Shown here one piece after another: positions 43,001 to 50,659 of a stretch of 64,000 nucleotides of DNA. Position numbers and translations under genes: made by a program. Source of the DNA: Histomonas meleagridis (lineage: Eukaryota; Parabasalia; Tritrichomonadida; Dientamoebidae); NCBI GenBank assembly GCA_020186115.1, contig WSYJ01000129.1, positions 35,499 through 99,498 of the forward strand, written 5' to 3'. Below the pieces are notes generated by a model. That model was not told where the DNA came from, searched no databases, and saw only the letters and a program-made list of their open reading frames with translations. Position 1 is the stretch's first letter; each line of letters begins with the position of its first letter.

Positions 43001-46000
43001 GGTGATTCACTTGGAGGTGATTCATTATCATTAGAAAATGCGATAATAATTTCAAATACTTCAATCGTACCATTAATAATTGATCCAACATCTAAATCAT
43101 TTAATTGGTTAATTGATTATTTAAAGAAACAACAACAAGATAAACAAGTTACAATATTATCAAGAAATTATGAACGTTTCTCGAGTGAATTAGCTTTAGC
43201 TGTACGATTTGGTAAGACATTAATTATTAATGAAATTGATTCCATTGATCCGATTTTAATGCCATTAATTCAAAAAGATTTAATATATAATGGTGCACAT
43301 CCTTCAATTAAAGTTGGAGGACAAGAAATTGATTATAATGAAAACTTTAAATTATATTTATTTACTAGAGAACCTTATCCGAAGTTACATCCAACTTCTT
43401 CTTCATGTGTATCAATTATTAATTTCTCTGTTACACGTTCAGGTTTAGAATCGATTTTATTAAGTTTAACATTAGAAAAAGAATTACCTGAAATTCAAAT
43501 CGAACGCTCGAAATTAATTAATGAAGAAGAAGAAATGAAAATTAATCTTGAACAACTTGAAAAAGATTTATTAAATACTTTAGTTAATTCTAATGAAAAT
43601 GAAGATATATTACATAATACAAAATTAATTGAAACATTAAATCAAACGAAAGAAAAAGCTTCAGAAGTATCTGAATCATTAATTAAAATAGAATCATTAT
43701 CTAAATCACTTGAAGAAAAAGCAAATATTTATAAAAACCTTTCTAAGATTGGAGCTTCATTATATTTCTCAATTAATGATTTAATTAATATTAATCATAT
43801 GTATCAATTTTCTTCTACGTTATTTATAACATTATTCGGATCAATTTTTGATCAAAAAATTAATTCACCTATAGGTGAACATAAAGCGTTAAAATTCGAA
43901 TCAAAACTTTTAAAAGTTATATTTAAACATGTATCGAATTCAATCTTTAATAAACATAAACATGCTATAGCTTTACATATCATAAAAAGTTGTTATTCAA
44001 CTTTAATTAATAATAAAGAATATGAATTATTATTAAATGAACCTTTTAATAATGGCGATGTACCAAATTGGATACCTGAAGATCGTAAACCTTATTTTAA
44101 TGCATTTTCGAAAGAAATGCCCGAATTAATACAAAACTTAAAAATGAAAGATACAAAATTCGAAAATATTTGGAAAGATTGGATTAATCAACCAAACTGT
44201 GAAGAGAATTGGCCATCTATTGAAGGACAACAAATCACTAAACGTGGAGTTGGACCATTTACACAAATTTTGTTGATAAATATTTTAGCACCACATCGAT
44301 TACTTAATTCGATTGAAACATTTGTTAAAGGAACATTACAACTTGAACAATTCTCAGAACCATTTGAAATGAAATCGATTTTAGAAATGAAGAATTCACT
44401 TCCGATAATATTTATTGTATCTTTAGGTACTGATCCATCACAAGAAATTAAAACATTATGTAATAAATCTAAGATTAAATTAATTGAAGTTGCTGTAGGT
44501 CAATGTAATATTGAATCGACCATCAAATTAATGAAAAAATCGGCCGAAGAAGGAAATTGGTTTTTAATTAAGAATGCACATCTTTCAATCTCATTAATAA
44601 CAAATATTGAAAAAGAATTTAATTCTTTAAATAATATTAATGAGAATTTCAAATTATTAATTACAACTGAATCACATGATTCATTTCCTTCATTATTATT
44701 ATCTAATTCTATAAAAATTGCACTTGAAACACCGCCAGGAATTCGTGCTAATATTATACGTACATTATCTACAATTGATTTTAAAGGATTAAACAAAACT
44801 CAAATTCATAATATTACGTCATTAGTTTATTTCCATTCTATAATTCAAGAAAGAAGAATATTTATACCACAAGGTTGGACTAAGTTTTATGAGTTTTCTT
44901 TATCTGATTTTAATTGTGCGTTACAAATAATCCTAAAAAATAATATCGAAAATCTTCAAGATTTTGAATATCTTCGAGGTTTATTAGGAGTAACTATTTA
45001 TGGCGGTCGTGTAGATAATCCTTTTGACTTTAATATATTAAAACTTTATCTCGAATGTTTTATAAATGAAAATTCGAATCCATTAAAAATCGAAAGGAAT
45101 TCATCAATTAATGAAATAATGAAAAACATTAATAAAATGAATGAAAGAGATTCGCCATCTGTTTTCTTTTTACCTCCGAATGCGACTAAAACAATTATGT
45201 TAAGTCAAAAACATGAAACAATTTCATGTCTTAGAAAACTTTCGATTAATGTTTCGAATAATAATATTATAGAACGTCAACAATGGATAAGTTCATTAAA
45301 ACCAATTCATAATAAATGGAAAGAATTATACTCAAGAAATCCGAAACTTTTCGAATCTAAAATTAATTCTCCAATTAATGAAACGCCTATAGCTTCTGCG
45401 TTATATTCACAATATTGTATACTCATTGACTTATTAAATGATATTAACTCATTCTTTAAAGAACTTGAAGGATTTCTATATAAGAATGAAACTCTTTCTC
45501 ATCATTTAATATCAAAAGGTAATTACTTAATCAAAAATGAAATTCCGGTCATTTGGTTCGATATATTAGAAGGACCAAATATACCTATAGAATGGTTAAA
45601 TGAAGTTATACGCAAAGCAAATATTATTATTAACTTAAACTTGGATCCAAACTTAATGAAAAAAGAAATCGAATTAGGTGCATTGTTAAGACCGACTGCA
45701 ATCCTTGACGCTTTAAGACAACAAACTGCTAGAGAAACAATGACTGAAATAACTGATCTAAAATTAACATTCGGAATTGGTGAAGAACATGAAAACGCAA
45801 TTTATGTTAAAGATTTGTCTTTACAAGGCGCAGTGTTACAAGGGAATAAAATAGCGCAAATGAAAAAAGATGAAATGTTGTTGATAAAATGTCCAATTTG
45901 TAGTTTGTCTTGGCAAAAGAAAAAAGATAATCCAAATATAGCAAATATACCTTTGTATAGTAACGACAAAAGAAATAATTTCATTGTAACGTTACCAACA

Positions 46001-46063
46001 AATTGTCAAGGCGATCCAAAGAATTTCGCTTTTGCTGGAACGGCTTTTATACTTAATCACTAA
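34079..46063 (+). CDS. DYNC2H1: Cytoplasmic dynein-2 (IFT) heavy chain
   Basis: 3994-residue motor for retrograde intraflagellar transport. The tail is residues 1-1430. AAA1 has the P-loop [14 protein letters not shown] (about 1457) and the dynein-2-specific run [42 protein letters not shown] and [11 protein letters not shown] follow. AAA2 P-loop GPSGCGKST (about 1742) and AAA3 P-loop GPKGSGKNT (about 2053) are intact. The AAA4 site (about 2390) reads TKPGLSFND, so its P-loop is lost. The stalk coiled coil spans about 2600-2860 with a microtubule-binding tip ([17 protein letters not shown]). AAA5, AAA6 and the C-terminal domain follow. Axonemal chains differ at the AAA1 phrase. One exon of 12 kb, no frame break. 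Implies an IFT-built flagellum. Confidence 0.95.
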   Translation: [3994 protein letters not shown]

Positions 46064-46325
46064 TACCAATTAATAAAAAATGTTTTATTTTTGATTTATA
46101 CATGTTATTTTTAACATAACAACATATGCAAATCCCCAATTTTTAACATCAAAAGTAAAAACGATCGGTTTCGAGTGAATTATCTTACAAAAAGTTTTAT
46201 CGTTATTCTCATTTTTGATTTTCGGTTTGTGTAAAAAAACGTTTATGATGATTTAAATCCTTTATGATCGTGTTCGGCGGTTGTTATTAATTAAACAAAG
46301 TTTGTCAAATTCTAGATATCCAAAA
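46064..46325. promoter_or_regulatory. Upstream region of nucleoplasmin-like gene
   Basis: Contains AAACGATCGG, AACGTTTATG and CGGCGGTTG between 46158 and 46285, all related to the Myb-type element but none a perfect match. Confidence 0.3.
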
Positions 46326-46706
46326 ATGGAATTACCTGAAGACTTCACAACTTTTTGGTCTACGGTAATAATGCCAAATACCCCATGTAAAATATCTGTC
46401 CCTGAAGGAGTTGGGTGTTTTATAACAAATATAGCTCTTGATCAAGAAGAATTACCAGAAAAAGGAAGAATAACAGTAAACGTATCTGTTAACAACTCTC
46501 CGACTGTTACAGTGATTCCATTCATTGTTGGTTCATTCGAAAGTTCAATGATTGACCTTCAATTTGGTCCAAATGATAATATTATGTTTACAACAAAAGG
46601 AGCACAAATTAAAGTCCATTTATGCGGCTACCTAACTGATGGCTTTTTTGTTGATATAGACAATGGTGCACCAGTTGAAGAACTTTTACCAACTCCTGAT
46701 GAATAA
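46326..46706 (+). CDS. Nucleoplasmin-like domain protein
   Basis: From ATG 46326 (MELPEDFTTFWSTVIMP) 126 residues. It is a stand-alone nucleoplasmin-like (NPL) beta-barrel as in plant HD2 and insect/yeast FKBP39/46: FWSTVIMPNTPCKISVPEGVGCFITNIALDQEE, VTVIPFIVGSFESSMIDLQFGPNDNIMFTTKG and IKVHLCGYL. Such barrels form pentamers that bind histones. The C-terminal acidic tail is short and no FKBP or deacetylase domain is attached. A TTG-initiated 15-residue extension is rejected. Stop in TAAA. Confidence 0.8.
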   Translation: MELPEDFTTFWSTVIMPNTPCKISVPEGVGCFITNIALDQEELPEKGRITVNVSVNNSPTVTVIPFIVGSFESSMIDLQFGPNDNIMFTTKGAQIKVHLCGYLTDGFFVDIDNGAPVEELLPTPDE

Positions 46707-46914
46707 AGAATAATATTATTTTGTCAAATTGTTAGAAGAAAGTCATATAAAAGGTTCGAACTATTTTAACTTAATCTACCAAATGAACAAAAACACATAA
46801 ATATTTTGATATGTTCAAAATTAAATCTAATATAAACTTGAAATGCTCTTATATAATCTTTCACTAAATAAGCAAATAATTATTAGAATATATAAAATTT
46901 TTATATAAATTTAT

Positions 46915-47166
46915 TTAATAGAAATCAAGAAGGAAAAGAAAACAAATGAGTCCAACAAGAGTTAACAAAACTAGTAGCAAGTAGTAATTTTTAAAGCAGC
47001 ACATAACATTTTTTTGGGCTTTTTTGAAAAATGTCAATAATGAGTTAAAGATTGAAACAATAGAGGTAAGCTGAGTTTCTTCTTTATGAATGGGCCTATA
47101 CGAGTCATTTCTCTTTAGCGGATCTCTAACTTTTAATTTTTTGAACTCAACCTTTTTTTCTTCCAT
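46915..47166 (-). CDS. Small tail-anchored membrane protein
   Basis: 83 residues. The N-terminal 45 are hydrophilic and basic (MEEKKVEFKKLKVRDPLKRNDSYRP); a single hydrophobic segment of about 24 residues (YYLLLVLLTLVGLICFLFLLDFY) ends the protein. This is tail-anchored topology as in SNARE-like or SERP/Sec61beta-like proteins. The charged-then-TM layout recalls Sec61beta, but no family match is claimed. TTGTCACTTTTTG lies about 45 bases upstream. Stop in TAAA. Confidence 0.7.
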   Translation of the reverse strand: MEEKKVEFKKLKVRDPLKRNDSYRPIHKEETQLTSIVSIFNSLLTFFKKAQKNVMCCFKNYYLLLVLLTLVGLICFLFLLDFY

Positions 47167-47414
47167 ATTCTCTTATCTGGACTGTAGAAATTATCTAGAA
47201 AATAAACAAAAAGTGACAATTATGACCCCCCTCAAAAAAAAATGTTGGTAATGTACGCTTTAAAATTGCTATTTTTTGGTTATTACTCTACACAAATGAA
47301 TAAGCCTCTTATTCGAATACGACATTTATATATTTGCCAAAATTATTACAATTATATAATTTAATTTGTACAAAATAATATTCAAAAATCTCTATTATGA
47401 AACACTTTATTACA

Positions 47415-47831
47415 TTATGCCCTTTTGGAAACAATCTGATTATTAACAATTTCATATTTTAGACTAATAGATGAATGATTTTCAAAAATAAATTTAATAT
47501 GATCAATATTCGCATTTGGATGAACATAATCCCTGACAAGTGTATTGAAGTAGTATAACTCACTAAAGTTTTCAATCAATTTATCCAAAGAATGATCGAT
47601 ATCATTAAGTGTTTTTTCTATGGCAGCTTCAAGAGCATCTGCATAACATAAATAGCATAAGTATGCGCTTTCATCCAAAACAACCTTTTCATCTGGTAAT
47701 AAAGAAATTGTATCAACATAAGATACTTTACTTTTTCTTCCTTTCTTTTTAGATACATTAGTGCGAAAACGAGTCAGAGAGTTTGAAGAAATTGGACAAT
47801 GAAATTTTGGTAATATCTTTGGTTCAAACAT
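47415..47831 (-). CDS. Unknown 138-residue protein
   Basis: Not recognised. Basic N-terminal third with FHCPISSNSLTRFR and KKKGRKSK; the middle reads LLPDEKVVLDESAYLCYLCYADALEAAIEKTL, a helical stretch with two Cys spaced as C-Y-L-C. No signal peptide or membrane segment. It shares a 168-base divergent region with MYCBP (48000) and has the strong element CTAAACGGTA at 47851-47860, 20 bases before its ATG. The element reads TACCGTTTAG on this gene's strand. Confidence 0.65.
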   Translation of the reverse strand: MFEPKILPKFHCPISSNSLTRFRTNVSKKKGRKSKVSYVDTISLLPDEKVVLDESAYLCYLCYADALEAAIEKTLNDIDHSLDKLIENFSELYYFNTLVRDYVHPNANIDHIKFIFENHSSISLKYEIVNNQIVSKRA

Positions 47832-47850
47832 GAAATAAATAAAACAAAGG

Positions 47851-47860
47851 CTAAACGGTA
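47851..47860 (-). promoter_or_regulatory. TACCGTTTAG element
   Basis: On the minus strand it lies 20 bases before ATG 47831; a second copy TAAACGG (47915-47921) serves the divergent MYCBP side. Confidence 0.45.
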
Positions 47861-47999
47861 AAATTACCCCTTTGTTTTCGGTTTACGGTTATACCGGTTT
47901 ATCACAGCAAAAGATAAACGGACGTTTTCTATCAAAACTTTTTGTTAATATAAACGTGTCCTGTGTAAACTTTTTAAATAAAACTGCAAGTTTATACAT

Positions 48000-48248
48000 A
48001 TGTCTGATACAAAGCGAGAACAATTTAGAAAATATCTTGAAAAAGGTAATGTAATCGAAGTTTTTAACAGAGCAATGCATGCCCTAAATGAATTGGAAGA
48101 GCCTCCTGAGGATCCACTCGCATTCGTTCGTGAAAATATGGGCGCTCCTCCAGCCGAAAATATCGATAAATTAATCAGAGAAAATCAAGATTTGACTGCA
48201 AAGTTAATTAGGCTTCGCCAAGAAATTGCGCTTCTTGAAGGAAAATAA
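48000..48248 (+). CDS. MYCBP: MYCBP (AMY-1) homologue
   Basis: 82 residues, matching MYCBP along its length: the start SDTKREQFRKYLEKGNVIEVFNRAMHALNELEEPPEDPLAF and a C-terminal coiled coil (ENIDKLIRENQDLTAKLIRLRQEIALLEG). In animals the protein binds Myc and AKAPs; in ciliated algae the homologue sits in the axonemal central apparatus and binds PKA-anchoring proteins. With no Myc in trichomonads, the flagellar role is the more likely one, in line with the dynein-2 and ASH genes here. Stop in TAAA. Confidence 0.9.
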   Translation: MSDTKREQFRKYLEKGNVIEVFNRAMHALNELEEPPEDPLAFVRENMGAPPAENIDKLIRENQDLTAKLIRLRQEIALLEGK

Positions 48249-48408
48249 ACAATTATTTAATTCAATATTTTCATCCGTCGTAACAAGTCATGTGATAATT
48301 TTAATGATTTGCTATATTGTTATTTTACTTATTTTATATGACATTTTAATTAAAATCGAATTTTTAAAGGAAAAGTTGAAATATTTCAACAATAAAAATT
48401 GTTTATTT

Positions 48409-50187
48409 TTAATCGAAGATGCAAATTTCGTAAAGAGTGCTGACGGCTTCAGCTAAAAATGGAGATGGAGCTGGCTCTAAAGCTGAAGTACATTGTATCA
48501 ATTCGTTTGAGAAATTCTGGAAAAATGTTCTAAACTTGTTAATTCCTTGGAGCATCTCTTCAATCGACACTGTTACGTCCTCAGGGTACTCAAAAGTAAG
48601 TTCTGTCAGTGAATCTAGAAATGATACCATGTATGGAAAATACTTAATGAAGATATCATTGAGAAGATCGCGATCTCTTACACCATTATAAGCTAAATCG
48701 AGAGAAGAAAGTGCCATAATTGCTTTGGAAAATTGAAGATTATTACGCATAATTGTATCTGTAATTTCATTCTCAGGAATGCCAAGTGCATCAATGCTAC
48801 CAAGCGTTGGAACAAGAAAACGAAGCATAAAAAGACCAATAACTGCTCTGTGATTAAGTTCCTTTGAACCAAAATTCATTTCGCATAGAATTCTAAGGTG
48901 TCGAAGAATCTGTCGAACTCCCTGTGGGATAAGGTATAGAGCAGCATCAATTCGACTAAAGAACATTTGGAATAATTGGTCAATAATTTGAACGTCATTA
49001 TCATCTGGATCATCGTAGCGAAACGTTGGCATTTCCCCAACGCTATGGAAAATTGGAACAAGACCAAGTTTAACGAATTGACCAAGTTGCTCGCGAAGAT
49101 ACTCGACGGTTATTTGAGTGAATACGTTATTTTGACGATAGATTTCGTTGGGTGTCCCAAGTAACCGTTGGACTTCGAAGTTGGAAATCATCTTGAAGAA
49201 ACGTATCCTTTGACCGTAATAAGAGTAGATATCGTAAAGCGAGTAAGCGAGTTGTTTTGCTTCTGGATAATCGAATATCATTTTTAATAAGCCTGATATG
49301 AAATTAGGATCATAATTAAGAAGCATCCTTGATAAGGATTCAGCTATTGTTGGATTGATGCTTGTGTTTGGTGGTATGGAAAGGAATGAGGATGATACAC
49401 ATTCAGTTGTACGATTATTTGGTGTAGTTGCATTGATCAAATAATCTTTCCATAATTCGAAAGACTGAGGAGAAAATTGAAGCTTTTCTCCATTTTTAGC
49501 ATCAAAAATGATTTGATTGGTGTTGGCTTTGAGCTCAACAAATTTATATTTTTCAACATAATCCAAATTTTCTCTAGGTGAAACATAAACAACATCTTTA
49601 GAACGAAAATTAACAATAATTTTTGTCTTTTTCTTTTCATTTTTTGCGACATCAATTAGTGGAAAATGATTTTTTGAAATCATCTGAATCGGTGTTAAAA
49701 TATCCAGAAGTTTCTCCCATAACTTTTTACGCACAATTGCTCTCGAATAGATGTCTGTGCATTTTACCAAAGCTTGGAAGTGATATAATATATGAAGTAC
49801 TAAATAAAATTGCTCTGGTGAAAAAACTTGTAATATCGATTCCATGTTGAGGCGTGTATATTTGGACGTAACAACAACAAGTGAAAATGGAACAATCATA
49901 TGAAAATATGGAGAAAGTTGCCTGAAATTATATACAAATTGATTATCTGAGTTATCTATGTAAAGAGGCACCTTTGTTTGAAGGTGTAACTGATAAATTT
50001 TGTTGAGAATTTGTGGAACTTCTGATATCGGCGGTGAAATATTTTTAAATGGAGAATGATCTGAGATATCAGGGATAGGAAGAGAAGGAATTTGATACTT
50101 ATACTGAGGGTCTGTCTTTGCGTAGATAAATTTGAACATAAATATTTCGTCGAGTCCATCAACCAACGGGTTTGATTCGGGTTCCAT
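48409..50187 (-). CDS. RasGAP-domain protein
   Basis: 592 residues. The N-terminal half (about 1-290) has beta-rich segments possibly forming a C2 or PH-like domain, not clearly assigned. Residues about 290-560 resemble the RasGAP helical domain: LLKMIFDYPEAKQLAYSLYDIYSYYGQRIRFFKMISNFEVQRLLGTPNEIYRQNNVFTQITVEYL at the arginine-finger region, then VRQILRHLRILCEMNFGS and IGLFMLRFLVPTLGS, where RasGAPs have FLRFxxPA. An Arg is present in IYRQN near the finger position, but the FRGN phrase is not conserved, so catalytic activity is uncertain. Stop in TAAA. Confidence 0.7.
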   Translation of the reverse strand: MEPESNPLVDGLDEIFMFKFIYAKTDPQYKYQIPSLPIPDISDHSPFKNISPPISEVPQILNKIYQLHLQTKVPLYIDNSDNQFVYNFRQLSPYFHMIVPFSLVVVTSKYTRLNMESILQVFSPEQFYLVLHILYHFQALVKCTDIYSRAIVRKKLWEKLLDILTPIQMISKNHFPLIDVAKNEKKKTKIIVNFRSKDVVYVSPRENLDYVEKYKFVELKANTNQIIFDAKNGEKLQFSPQSFELWKDYLINATTPNNRTTECVSSSFLSIPPNTSINPTIAESLSRMLLNYDPNFISGLLKMIFDYPEAKQLAYSLYDIYSYYGQRIRFFKMISNFEVQRLLGTPNEIYRQNNVFTQITVEYLREQLGQFVKLGLVPIFHSVGEMPTFRYDDPDDNDVQIIDQLFQMFFSRIDAALYLIPQGVRQILRHLRILCEMNFGSKELNHRAVIGLFMLRFLVPTLGSIDALGIPENEITDTIMRNNLQFSKAIMALSSLDLAYNGVRDRDLLNDIFIKYFPYMVSFLDSLTELTFEYPEDVTVSIEEMLQGINKFRTFFQNFSNELIQCTSALEPAPSPFLAEAVSTLYEICIFD

Positions 50188-50630
50188 TTTTTAGGTTTAC
50201 AAGTGGAACGTTAAATATTTTGCAAATTTCTGGTAAATAAACCGTTTTTTAATTGAAAAATCTGATTCAAAAAGTAATCATTCTATATGGATAATCGGGA
50301 TTTAAATGGAAAATTAAAATTTTTCTTATGGATTTTTTATACCACTTTATGCCTCGTTTAAATCAGAACGAGGATGGTGATAAAATCTATAAAAAGTAAA
50401 ATACAGTTTAAGATATGTAATTATTTATGTTGTGAAAATACAATGATGATACAAACTAAAAAAATTTTGAAAAAAAAACCTTATTTAATTTCATTAATTT
50501 TTATACCTAATTAAAAGACATTTAATTTTCTTCCAAAATTTCATTTCAATAAAATATGCGAATATAGTTTCATGGGTAGTTTTTAAATATATTTTCTTGA
50601 TTGTTTGAAAATCACATGAAATGATTTCTA
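50188..50630. other. Intergenic region between divergent genes
   Basis: No gene seen. CCGTTTTTTA (50240) and AACGTTAA (50208) lie near the RasGAP start. Confidence 0.45.
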
Positions 50631-50646
50631 GCGACCGTTTAAAGGC
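50631..50646 (+). promoter_or_regulatory. GCGACCGTTTAAAGGC element deciding the ankyrin start
   Basis: Lies after an in-frame ATG (50621) and 14 bases before ATG 50660. By analogy with other genes it marks the promoter, so translation starts at 50660. Confidence 0.5.
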
Positions 50647-50659
50647 TTACACATTTACA

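Noticed and set aside
50621-50659. Upstream in-frame ATG of the plus-strand ankyrin gene
   Set aside because: The promoter-like GCGACCGTTTAAAGGC lies after it; start at 50660 fits the pattern of other genes.
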